DNA from: Entrophospora sp. SA101
Lineage: Eukaryota > Glomeromycota > Glomeromycetes > Entrophosporales > Entrophosporaceae
Assembly (NCBI GenBank): GCA_958430865.1
Contig: CAUDNR010001247.1
Coordinates: 1-51,240, forward strand
Length of the DNA stretch: 51,240 nucleotides
Direction of reading: 5' to 3'
Positions 1 through 10,493 of this stretch are shown here, one piece after another (the first letter of the stretch is position 1; the number at the start of each line of letters is the position of its first letter). The position numbers were made by a program, and so were the translations under genes. The notes under the pieces are model-generated. The model was not told the origin of the DNA, ran no database searches, and was given only the letters and a program-made list of their open reading frames with translations.

Positions 1-498
1 AAATGTGTCACGTTTCTAATGTAAATATTTATGTACCACCCCGATGTTACACATGACTTCGGAGTAATTTGTTACAACTGCTCAAAAATCCGCTATACCG
101 AGATTAGTATTGATAGTAAATCGTTATTATTATAGATCTCGATCCGTTTAATGTGTTTTATTCAGAAATTCGCTAAATCGAGGTCTGTTGAATTGTGTAT
201 ACTTTTTTATTTATAATTGCCCGCGTTCATATTGATCACGTTCTGCAATAATTTCAAAAAACAATTTAAATTTTTACCAAAATTATCCACCCAAGGAGAA
301 TATAATTACCAGCACAAAACCTTGATAATTATTACGTTGAATTATTTCGATAAAAAGAAAAAGTGTTGTTGGTCAACCTTGCATTGGAATTTTAATATAA
401 TGCGTTGGATTTTAATAATGATACTTGCATGCTTCAATCGAATATGTATTTTAACTCCAATTAATCTTTTATTTTATTTTAATGTTTTTGAATCATAG

Positions 499-569
499 AA
501 TTGATAGGATTGGCCGAAGAGGGTAGAGTAGTTATTGCTAAAAGATATGGTGATGATAAAGATGTTTAA
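499..569 (+). CDS. C-terminal exon of an unrecognised gene
   Basis: After a possible acceptor (CATAG ending at 498) there is a short open stretch reading LIGLAEEGRVVIAKRYGDDK and ending in TAA at 567-569. A canonical AATAAA poly(A) signal follows at 588-593. The amino-acid composition is protein-like and differs from the surrounding AT-rich noise, so I read it as the last exon of a gene whose other exons lie upstream of the window. I do not recognise the family. The earlier open frame at 217-498 lacks an ATG start and does not look like protein. Confidence 0.3.
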
Positions 570-971
570 AAGGCCTTATTATTTTAAAATAAAGTTGAGG
601 CTTTGTATATATCAATTATTATATACCATAAATAGATCATTTATGGGACAAGCGTTGAAATGTTACACTAATATTTTATATTGTGCAACGTAGCTTTACA
701 ATACACGGCAAACATTATGGCAATAATAATAAAAGTAAGTGATAAACTGGATTTGAATTGGATCTGAACTTGACCTCCAATTTAGAGAGGTAACAACTAT
801 ATACTGGTGGGTTTTCAGTTCTGTATATCTTTTCGTGTAACAACAACTTCCACTATGCTTGTGGGACATTCATAAAAAAAAAAAATTCTAAATTGAAAAT
901 AATAAATTTTTACATTTCTATAAATCTATTACTATTATTAACATTACTATTATTATTAGCTGGTTGGTTAG

Positions 972-3900
972 TTGTCGGTCATGAATTCGTTATTTAGTGG
1001 ATCTGATGCCAATAAAATTATTGTTGGTACTAAATCCACAAAATTCTATGCAATTGATCCTACAACCAAAAAGTTGATAAAAACATTTGATAATAATGAA
1101 AGAGATAATGAAAACGAATGTCCTTTTTTACCTAAAGATGCTTTATACATTTGCATGAATGGTAAATATTCATATTATATTATTATTAGATAATTTCTAT
1201 AAAATGTAAAAAAAAAAATTACCATGTATATATATATATATAATGATAATGATAATTAATAAATTTAGCATATAAAATACGAATTTTTGAAAATGGAATA
1301 ACGAAACGAAATGTAACTTATACCGAATACATTCCACATAGCTATGACACAAGTATTGAATTAATACATAAAACGAAACCACATAATAATGATTTATACA
1401 TTGCAGCTCCAAATGGTGATATATTATCAACTAATTCTTATTCTAGTAAGAAAGATCTTCTTTTTGTATTTATATATAACAATGATAATTATTACCGTTT
1501 TTAATATTTCATATCTAATAAATATGATTTAAAATAAAAAGCTCGAAACGAATGGCATCAAGTACTTCGATCTCCTGTTGTTGGACTTTTTGATTCTTTT
1601 TCTTCCTCGCCTGAATACATATCACCAGCACAACCATCATCGTTACCACCACCACCACCACCATCATTATCATTACCAACATCATTATCAAATGAACTTT
1701 TAAAGTTAAAAGTGGATAATAATGATGACGAAACTTGTCAACTTGGTTCACCATTATATCCAAGCTGTCTAATCGGAAATAATAATGATTATGATGATGA
1801 TAATTATTTGATAAACAATGAAGAGCATATTTTTAGATTAGGTATCGAAGGTCCATCACCCCTCTCTTCGCCATCGTCTTCATCACCTTCATTAGAAAAT
1901 AATTATTCCTCTTCTGCTTCTCCTTCGATAGATAAAGCTGATTCCATTATTAGTTTAACACGTATTGGATTCTCGTTATTCAGTATTATTTTATTGATTT
2001 TTATTGGTATTATTTATTGGAACAAGTATAATAATAAAAATGGCAGACATTTTTTTAACAAATTATCGTTGACTCCATTACTTGGAACAATTGCACAAAA
2101 GTATAATGATTTTAATGAAACCTTTTTTAGTGACGATAGTAGTGGCAATGGTATTAACCAAGTAAAATCCAATAAAAAAGAAGTTGGTAATAAAAAGAAA
2201 AAGAAAGGTAACAAAAACCATAATCATAATAATATTAATGCAAATAATAAGAAAGTCGAGCTTAAAAATGATGATTTGAAAATAAATGGCACTACAACTT
2301 CTAATAAAGAAACAACAATAACAAATAACAATAATAGTCAAAATTTAGATGTTAACCTTCCTACTTCAACTATTGAAAACAATGCATCATCTAACATTTC
2401 CACTGCTGTAGTTAATGGCGAGTTTAAATTAAATTCTTTAGTAATTACAGATACCGTTTTAGGTGACTTATATATTTATTTTTGAAAAAATTTATTTTAT
2501 TATTACATGATCATTATTAAACTATATAAATAAATATATATATATACACATATATACATACTAGGTTATGGAAGTCATGGTACCATTGTATATAAAGGAA
2601 GCTTTGAAGGAAAAGAAGTAGCTGTAAAACGGTTACTGCTTGATTTTTATGATATAGCACATCACGAAGTATCATTGCTTCAAGAAAGTGACGATCACCC
2701 AAATGTTATAAGATACTATTGCAAACAACAATGTGACCGTTTCTTATATATTGCACTGGAACTTTGTCCTGCTTCTTTACATGATTTTATAGAAAGAGGT
2801 TCGATGTTTGAACATGCGCATCTGATAGAGTCATTACACCCATCAAAAATCCTTTATCAAATTATTTCTGGTCTACATCATCTCCACTCTATCAAACTGG
2901 TACATCGAGACATCAAACCACAAAATATTCTAATAGCTGCTTCAAAACACAAGAAAACAATCAAAAAGAAAGGTGTGATTGTTTATGAAAAATCGAAAAT
3001 CAGAGTGCTGATTTCTGATTTTGGATTATGCAAAAAGTTAGAAGGGGATTCAAGTAGTTTTCACAATACTGCAAACAACATCGGAGGTACGATTGGCTGG
3101 AGAGCGCCAGAGTTGTTATCACACACATCATTATCATCATCACCAGACAACAATACTACAGCAGCAGATGCATGGACATCCGTGGACCAATCAAATTGTT
3201 CTTTTACATCGTCAGGATCATTGAATAGTGAAGAAGATTGTCCACGCAGAATCACAAAAGCAATAGATATTTTCTCCGCAGGTTGCTTATTTTATTATGT
3301 GTTGTCCAGAGGATGTCATCCATTTGGAGACCGGTATTCCAGAGAAATAAATATATTGAAAGGAGTATACGATTTAAATAAATTGGATGATATAGAAAAG
3401 GAAGGCATCGAGGCTAGAGATTTGATTGAAAGGATGATCGAGCGTGATCCTGAAAAAAGGTAACTTTTTTATTTGTTATTATTAATTATTATTATGGATT
3501 ATTAAAAAATCAATAATATGTGTATAGGCCAAATGCGGAAACAGTGATGACGCATCCATATTTTTGGTCGTCGTCTAAACGACTTGGATTTTTACAAGAT
3601 GCGTCTGATAGATTTGAGATAGAGGAAAGAGATCCACCATCACCGTTACTTAATCGTCTTGAGCAAGATTCCAGTAAAATAATAGGTACTGATTGGTACA
3701 AACGTATAGATAAAATTTTAGTGGAGAATCTTGGTAAATATAGAAAATATGATGGAGCCAAAATAAGGGACTTATTACGAGCTTTAAGAAACAAGGTTTG
3801 TATATTCATTTATATATTTATTTTAATTAAATAAATAAAATAAATAAATGAAATAAATAATCTCAATTCTAATTTCTTTAGAAAAATCATTATCAAGATC

Positions 3901-4073
3901 TTCCAGATCATGTAAAAAGATCGCTTGGAGAGATCCCAAATGGATTCCTTTTTTATTTTGTTTCAAGATTCCCAGAACTTATGCTACATGTTTATTACGT
4001 GATAGCAGAGTCGGAATCTTTAAAGAATGAAAATATATTCAGTCATTATTTTGAAATACCGGGAGAAATATAA
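972..4073 (+). CDS. IRE1: IRE1-type unfolded-protein-response kinase/endoribonuclease, 5' part not visible
   Basis: Six exons can be joined in frame: 972-1161, 1269-1445, 1542-2462, 2565-3459, 3528-3795 and 3882-4073. Together they make 2643 nt, 880 codons plus TAA. The order matches the ER stress sensor Ire1: luminal sensor (IIVGTKSTKFYAIDP, then RSPVVGLFDSF and CQLGSPLYPSCLIGN), one transmembrane helix near residues 262-283, an Asn/Lys-rich linker, then a kinase domain from about residue 430. The kinase has the glycine loop GYGSHGTIVYKG, Lys in AVKR, HRDIKPQN, DFGL and GWRAPELL. The C-terminal RNase (KEN) domain keeps the catalytic Arg, Asn and His in RALRNKKNHY, and an intron splits this motif. 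The known role of the family is cleavage of HAC1/XBP1-type mRNA at the ER. The first supported exon starts after TTAG at 971, mid-luminal domain; no signal peptide or first 100 or so luminal residues are visible upstream. The luminal domain also seems short after RSPVVGLF. Family confidence is high; completeness is doubtful. Confidence 0.88.
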
Positions 4074-4432
4074 AAGAACAATTTTTCTAAAAAATTCTAA
4101 TTTAAAAAAAGAAATTTATAGACTTGTTATATATCATATTGCTGTTTAAGGCTTCTTGATTTAGTTAGTTTTAAATCAATATTATATTTATTTATTGTTA
4201 TTATTATTTGTTATTTATTGTTTGTAAATATTAATTTTCGTTGTTAAATTAATTAATTCTTTTTTTTTTTTTTGTAAATAGAAATTTTTTTTTAATAAAA
4301 ATTTATTTCATATTAATTAAAATATACAACAATTATTATTATTATTAGTATTAATAGAAGAAAAAAAAATTTAAATATTAAGGTTTAAAGAAAATAATTG
4401 TCTGTCGTATTTGTTTGCCTTTCACTTACAAT

Positions 4433-5299
4433 TTAAATAGAATTCCTTCTGACATTATTTGATCTGCTATTAACATTATTATTGTTACTATTCTTTCTTT
4501 TACTTAATTTGTTTTTTAATCCACCAAACAAATTTCTTTTTGTCTTTTGATTAACATTACCATTTGTATTATTAATGTTCCTTTCGTTTAATTGTTGATT
4601 TTGATTTAATTGATACAATCGTTGTTTTTCATATGTCATGATATAATCTGTTAATGAGGAGATTGTGTTATAAGTTCCCAATGGAAAATCATAAAAATTT
4701 GAAATTAGGGAGGTTTTTATTGGAACTTTATGATATCTATGTTTTACGCTTGCAGGTTTTGTTATAACAATATCATTATTAGTTGTATTATTACTATTTG
4801 TATTCTTGTTGTTCTTGTTGTTATTATTGTCATTATTATCAGTTGGCATTAGAACTGTTGAAGTAGTAGTTGTTATTGGATTAGTAGTTATTGATTGCCT
4901 TCGTGATTTAAATGAGTATTCATTATAAATATTATTATTATTATTATTAACATTATTATTGATACTATTGATACTAATACTATTACTATTATTATTATTA
5001 CTATTATTATTGCTTTCTTCTATATTTTTATCTTTTATACTGGGAAAATAATTAGATTGTTGTATTTCTTCTTCTATTGATAAAATAGAAAGAGGTGAAG
5101 AAGATAAACGAAATAATGGTGAAGACATTGTAGTCATATTTGTTGTAGCCTGTTGCGATAAATCTATTGAAATAAAAGATTTATTATTACTATAATTGTT
5201 GTTGTAGTAGTTGTTAGCATCGACATCATTATAATCATCAACATCATTGTTAATGTTTTCATTACTATTATTATTATAATATAGATTGTTATTCTTCAT
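4433..5299 (-). CDS. Asparagine-rich protein of unknown function
   Basis: An uninterrupted 288-residue frame starts with ATG at 5299. The N-terminal 170 residues are dominated by Asn, Asp and Ser runs. A more complex segment follows, with PASVKHRYHKVPIKTSLISN and a helix containing TDYIMTYEKQRLYQLNQNQQ. The end is basic (KRNLFGGLKNKLSKRKNS). No enzyme motif, signal peptide or membrane helix is seen. It is convergent with IRE1, with stop codons 360 bases apart. The non-repetitive C-terminal half and the length favour a real gene over a chance frame in trinucleotide repeats. Function unknown; a regulatory or intrinsically disordered protein is possible. Confidence 0.55.
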   Translation of the reverse strand: MKNNNLYYNNNSNENINNDVDDYNDVDANNYYNNNYSNNKSFISIDLSQQATTNMTTMSSPLFRLSSSPLSILSIEEEIQQSNYFPSIKDKNIEESNNNSNNNNSNSISINSINNNVNNNNNNIYNEYSFKSRRQSITTNPITTTTSTVLMPTDNNDNNNNKNNKNTNSNNTTNNDIVITKPASVKHRYHKVPIKTSLISNFYDFPLGTYNTISSLTDYIMTYEKQRLYQLNQNQQLNERNINNTNGNVNQKTKRNLFGGLKNKLSKRKNSNNNNVNSRSNNVRRNSI

Positions 5300-6757
5300 G
5301 ATTTATCCAATTTTATTTAAAAAAATTTTTTTATAAAGATTTATTATTTATTATTCACTTCTTTTTATATTTTTTTGGAAATTTGCATTTTGTTAATTTA
5401 ATTTATTTACTTTTTTACTACATACTAATATAATTATGTAATGTGTAATAATAAACAGTTCATCTCCGTTTATTTATAGTATAAGTGTTATACGTTTATA
5501 GGTAATGGTAGTAATTGTACATTTGAAGTATATAAAAAAAATACAGGTTTGTAAAAAATTATTAAATAAATATTTTTAGAACCCGATGATCATAATCATA
5601 ATTGTATTAATTCAAAACACTAATATATACCAACAATGATTTTTTTTGCGATTTTTGGTAAAGCACCCTTATTATGCTATCTAAAAAGAAAAATATGTAA
5701 ATATAATATTCCCAATCTCGTCATTGTAGTGCAAATGGGAATATTCCTTGTGTTTCTTTTAGTCAAGTTCCGTGCTAAAGATTTTCTAAAGATGAGATAA
5801 AATTGAAGATAAAATTGAACATTTATCTATCTCGTAAGCATTTTTTAATACGATTTTACATTTCGCGTTTTGCATGAGTTAACTATAAATCATTGATTTA
5901 AGAGTACATATACATATACGTATACAATATAAATATGTGTTAATTAATTAATTAATCAATTAATCAATTGCTTTCATTCAAATTTTAATTTTATGGATCA
6001 CAAATCTCACATCTTCATATAAATGCCCATGTTCTATTGTAGACGTGATTTTTTAATTCATGTTCCAACGAGTAAAGGAAAAGGACAAAATTCTCAATTA
6101 ATACTTTCAGATAATTTTCTTTATTCATACCATTAAACTAGGTACAAATTAATATAAATTTCAATGGCCTAACAAATGAAAAAAATTTTATTGAATTTTC
6201 TTTTCGACAAATATATTTGTTTTTCTGATGATGTTAACATAATATGGGCATACTGTAACAAGATATTTTGTCACTAAATGTTACAATCACACTTGGTAAT
6301 AGTAATAGTATAGTGATTTGTGATCTTAATATTAAATTAGATGATTTTAATTTTCAGTGACTATATTAGAAAAACAATCAAAGAAAAATCAAACTTGAAA
6401 ACCGGTATTTTTTTTCCACTAAGAATTATATAATGGAAAATATTGTAGTCTTTCAGAAAATTTTGGCTTTAGAGATGTTGATATTCTCAATCTCATTTTT
6501 AGATTTAGTCACGAACCAAAAAAAAACCAAAAATGCAAGCTTTTATGTCTCACTATTGCAATATTGATTTTTAATTCTTTTAATGTAGTAATTATAAAAC
6601 CTAAAAAAAGTTATATCTGCTATTCATAATCATATTTATCATCATAATTTCCTTTATTATTTGAAATATTGTTTTTATATTCATCAACAGCTTTGTCAAA
6701 TCTTCATTTTTAAGTCAGAGACAGTAGTTTTAACATGATTACATTTGTAATCAGGAA
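5300..6757. other. AT-rich intergenic stretch
   Basis: No coding sequence is visible. It contains the presumed promoter of the Asn-rich gene and a small hairpin with 10-bp arms (AATATTCCCA at 5705-5714 and its complement at 5736-5745). From base 6002 on, this stretch begins to differ from the second copy at 34154, whereas the preceding 6001 bases look identical. Confidence 0.5.
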
Positions 6758-6913
6758 TAAGGTTGTGGGCAAAACTCCACCAGAAATCAATCAACAGAGT
6801 TTTGACAGGTTACACATTAATTGTTTTGTCAATCGCCAGAGTTTTGACACGGTTTATACTAATTGTTCATTGGAGTTTTGACAGTCATTAAGTGGTTTTG
6901 GCAAGCAACCTTA
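6758..6913. mobile_element. hAT-like MITE, family 1 (156 bp)
   Basis: The ends are inverted (TAAGGTTGTGGGCAAAAC at the left; TAAGGTTGCTTGCCAAAAC reading inward from the right). The element is flanked by an imperfect 8-bp duplication, ATCAGGAA at 6750-6757 and ATCAAGAA at 6914-6921. The TAAGG start and the 8-bp target site fit hAT elements. The inside repeats AGTTTTGACA several times and has no coding capacity. Related copies lie at 35064-35219 (same site in block B), 36907-37098 and 51087-51240. Confidence 0.8.
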
Positions 6914-6921
6914 ATCAAGAA

Positions 6922-9111
6922 GAATGTAAATTTTATTTTTATCAGTAATACTGTAGCTGCTTTTTTTTTATTATTGTTGGATTATCACCAATAAGATATT
7001 GAAAGCCAGGATATTTTCTTTAACTTCATCTAAAGGACAGTCAGAATGAATTTCATTTATATAGAGGAAAATACGTATGGCTTTTTTTATTTTTACCTAT
7101 GATTTTCCTATGATCTACCTTTTAAAAAGACTATTTTTTACCCATTTTTTTCCATATGACCTCAATTATGATTACTTGTGGTGCTGTTATAGCAATAAAA
7201 TTATCAATTTAGGTAATAAACAGCTTAGTCAGCTTAGGATTTTTAAATGGCTAACATCACTAGTCAAAGACATAATTCTATGTTTACACAAAAGACATAA
7301 TTTTATGATTCTATGTCATTGACATTACTAATTAATTGAATTGTATATAAGAAGCTTGAATTTGATGTTAATAATAAGTTAATAAATTAGTTTCAACTAA
7401 ATAAACAAACATTTTGTTAAATCAATAAACCAAAATTATCTATTCATCGATAAAAACTAATTCATTAATATTCTGAGACACAAATGTCCGACTTATTAAG
7501 AGATCTGACTTATCAAAATATGCAATTTTACAAAAAAAAAATCACTATTCATTATCTAAATAAAAAATTACTAAATTAAATTATTTTTTATTTAAATCAA
7601 TAATTGAGTTCAATGTCAATATTTTGATGTGGATGACAAAACATGAGTCTTGTTGTTTGGTATGGCTCTCATAAAGAAGAAGTGTTAATAACTAACCAAT
7701 GGTACTTTTTTTTACTTGTATAGATATGTATTTTTTTAGTATTATAAATATTTTAATTAGAATCAAAATGCGGAATAGAACTTGGTAATTTATAAGTTTC
7801 TTATAAGATTCTCATCAAGATTTGCTTTTGCTTTTCGTAATTTTTATTAATATTAATATTATTATAATTAATTACAAGTTGTCAAGGCAGCATACTGTTG
7901 AAAAAGGAACATTTTGATATTGGATGTTTGATTATTGGAAATTAGCAGATGTTGAAGCATACACACTACCTTGAACACTTTACAGTCATTCTCACACATT
8001 TCTTGTGTACATAAGGCTAATCTGACTACTGTGTCCTGATGATACAATGATGTGGCTCTGAGATTTACCAAGACTGCATCAATTGTCAATGACACTTTCA
8101 CTAATATTTTCTCACAGCACCCAGACTGGAGAAAGCTGCTGGCATGCTGGCTGAAAAGTTGCCTGCAATGATCCTACCTCTAGGGTAAGGATTGGTGTAA
8201 AATAGTGTTTGTTTAGTATAATTATTTTCCTAAATTCTCTGTTTCTTTAATACTAACCAATTTATAATTTTGGGTAGGGGATTGAATGGGTTATTTCCCC
8301 TGTCCTATAGATTAAAATTATCGCATGTTTATATATATCTTGTCAGCAACATGACCAACAAGAAAAAGTCATAAAATGGTTTTGATTTTGGTATGTTATG
8401 TTATAAATTAATCATTCCCATAAATTTTGTTTCTTTTGATTTTTATTTGACCAACTGAACTTGTTATTTAAATGGGGTAGAGTTGTTAGTGAGTAGACAT
8501 GCCACTGACAAGACAGCAACCCAGGTCACAACCTTCCAAGTTGGAGAATTTTGAATCAGTTGCAGACACCAACTTTATTCTAGAGGGTGATAACACAAAG
8601 CAAACATCACACAAGCACCAGCTATCAGTTATCAATGCCCATATGGTAAACAACCAAGCCTGGCCTGAGAGAAGATAGGGAAAGTTTTGTCCAAAGCCTT
8701 CCAACATGTTCAGGGTGCTTTCACCCATTGGGGGCACTCCATGGTACTGAAAGGTACTTAATTGTGCAGACCAGCATGTTTGTGATAGGAAAATTTTAAT
8801 TAAATCTGACACCTGCAATCAACACCAGATTTATCACTCATAGGGAACAATCAGGAAAAATAATTTATTTTGTGAATCCCAGAGATCTGGGTAGACACAC
8901 ATTATTAAAAGTTTTATTTTGCATGGCCTTGGTATTATTACTACTTGGGTGATGCAATTGTTTGTTATGTCAATCATAACATCAAATATATTGAATAATA
9001 ATCATTATGAATATTTGATGGATGGAGGCATTCACATACAAGTAAGTGATTAAATAGCTAAGTCATGTTTGTTTTATTAAAGATATATAATTAATTATAT
9101 TTAAAATATAC
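6922..9111. other. Gene-free stretch with an old dispersed repeat
   Basis: No convincing gene. The part 7740-7890 is related, in opposite orientation, to 38170-38345 (shared GCTGCCTTGACA, CTTGTAATTA and ATTACGAAAAGCAAAA), so it belongs to a dispersed repeat. Bases 8100-8820 are less AT-rich than their surroundings and contain minus-strand frames of 77 and 110 codons (8101 to 7868 and 8818 to 8486) without recognisable domains; they may be remnants of a mobile element. The whole stretch recurs inverted in block C. Confidence 0.4.
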
Positions 9112-9443
9112 AATCCCTATAAAAAATTTGGCATGGAAATGTATGGGAAAATGCATGGAATTTGTATGGAAAGATGCGAATTTCAGGTAAAATTCCATGC
9201 ATTGTTGTACAGAAAAGTACAGGAAAATTTCTCTGAAAATGTATGGAAAATGCACGGAAGGTGCAATTTCCTTGCATTTTCCATGCATTTTCCAATTATT
9301 TTTTTGAATAGAAAATACAGAAAATACCTGGAAAATGTCCGGAATCTGCGTCTTCTGTACATTCTCCATACATTTTCAAGGGATTTTCCTGTACTTTTCT
9401 GTAAAATTCCATGCAGTTTTCCTGTAACAAACTTCGAAATAAT

Positions 9444-9722
9444 ATGTCGCACAAATGGCATTTAATTTTATTACCATATTTGGTAAGAGGAATTCATTTT
9501 TTTTTATCGTTTAATTTAAGTTACTTGGCAATCGGGATTTTTGGTGAAGAATTATACATATTATTATTATTATCATCATTATTATTTTTATTAAGAAAAG
9601 TGGATATTATATTGTTATGTTATATTGTGGGGATTATAATCATATTATTATTTTTATTAATATTATTTATAATTAAGAAGTTATCTTTAAATTATGATCA
9701 ATACTTTCCGGGAAGTCTATAA
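9444..9722 (+). CDS. Possible small membrane protein inside the TIR element
   Basis: A 92-codon frame from ATG at 9444 (MSHKWHLILLPYLVRGIHFF) is made of three strongly hydrophobic stretches and ends NYDQYFPGSL. The diverged copy in block C (46605-46883, minus strand) keeps the whole frame with a few substitutions and an in-frame three-base deletion in the leucine run. That mild conservation is suggestive, but hydrophobic frames arise easily in T-rich DNA. Function unknown. Confidence 0.25.
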   Translation: MSHKWHLILLPYLVRGIHFFLSFNLSYLAIGIFGEELYILLLLSSLLFLLRKVDIILLCYIVGIIIILLFLLILFIIKKLSLNYDQYFPGSL

Positions 9723-9923
9723 GCTTCCATACAATATATAGATTATATATTTATTTATTTTCTTACGATTTATATTTTATTTTAAGAATTGTGTTTTTAT
9801 TATTTAAAGATGTAAAATTCAAACAAATAAAGATAACTTTTATATCAGTTTATTAACAGTGTTAAATAATATCTAAACGTTTGTAAATAATTGTGATAAT
9901 TATTTGAACGTTTACATTTCCAC

Positions 9924-10100
9924 TAGTGTTGGTTTCCAAAACTTGAGAGTTTCGCAACTATGTGAAAGTCAAATGGTTTCGCCATAAGTCAAAACTAGTT
10001 TTGATTTTTGACTATTGACTTTTGATTTAGTTTTGACATATAACTTTTAATTTTAGTTTTGACTTTCACCTCTTCAAAATAGTTTTGGCAACCAACACTA
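9924..10100. mobile_element. hAT-like MITE nested in the TIR element (177 bp)
   Basis: The ends are TAGTGTTGGTTTCCAAAACT on the left and TAGTGTTGGTTGCCAAAACT reading inward from the right. The 8-bp flanks are ATTTCCAC (9916-9923) and TTTTCCAC (10101-10108), 7 of 8 matching. The inside repeats the motif AGTTTTGACT. It is non-coding. The diverged copy of the host element in block C breaks off just before the equivalent site. Confidence 0.75.
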
Positions 10101-10493
10101 TTTTCCACACAGTTTTCCGTACATTTTCCCATACATTTCTGTGCCAATTTTTTATAGGGAATAAAAAAATTGCAAGACTGCACTTCACTTAAGTTTTTTC
10201 TAACATACATATTAATATTTTATTTATAGAAGGTATTTTGATTCGTATTTAAATCTTTTACCGAACACAACTTTATTTCTTTTCATTCCCCATTTATATT
10301 GACATGTAAAACTTGCTTTTTCAATTATAATAAACACTTATTGTGTATGAATTTGATTTATTTATTTTTGCTTCCTACATTGTAAAATAAACATTATCAT
10401 TTGCATGAGAACTTTATGCAATGTAAAAATTATAATAGCCAATAAAAGATAAAGTAAAAAGAAGTGTACAATTTATAATATTACAAACAAAAA

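Larger units (their letters stand above)
9115..10159. mobile_element. DNA transposon-like element with long terminal inverted repeats
   Basis: Both ends read CCCTATAAAAAATT(T)GGCA inward and continue as a related 50-60 bp inverted repeat (ATGTATGGGAAAATG). A 3-bp AAT duplication flanks it at 9112-9114 and 10160-10162. The left 330 bp is a thicket of short CATGGAAAATG/TGTACAGAAAAG-type repeats in both orientations, like subterminal transposase-binding sites. No transposase is visible. A second hAT-like MITE sits inside the right end. A diverged, truncated copy is at 46385-47210. The superfamily is uncertain; a 3-bp target site would allow CACTA or PIF/Harbinger relatives. Confidence 0.6.

Noticed and set aside
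217..498. 93-codon frame upstream of IRE1
   Set aside because: It starts at a non-ATG codon and its composition fits translated AT-rich DNA; no domain or signal peptide.
1515..1763. Minus-strand frame rich in Met and Val over the IRE1 exon
   Set aside because: It is the antisense of Pro/Ser/Asn codon runs of IRE1.
6758..6913. Reading the MITE as a TA-target mariner element
   Set aside because: A TA flank can be drawn, but the 8-bp matches at this site and at 36907 fit hAT better.
9091..9465. Four overlapping frames of about 64-110 codons on both strands
   Set aside because: They all come from the short palindromic CATGGAAAATG-type repeats of the TIR element.
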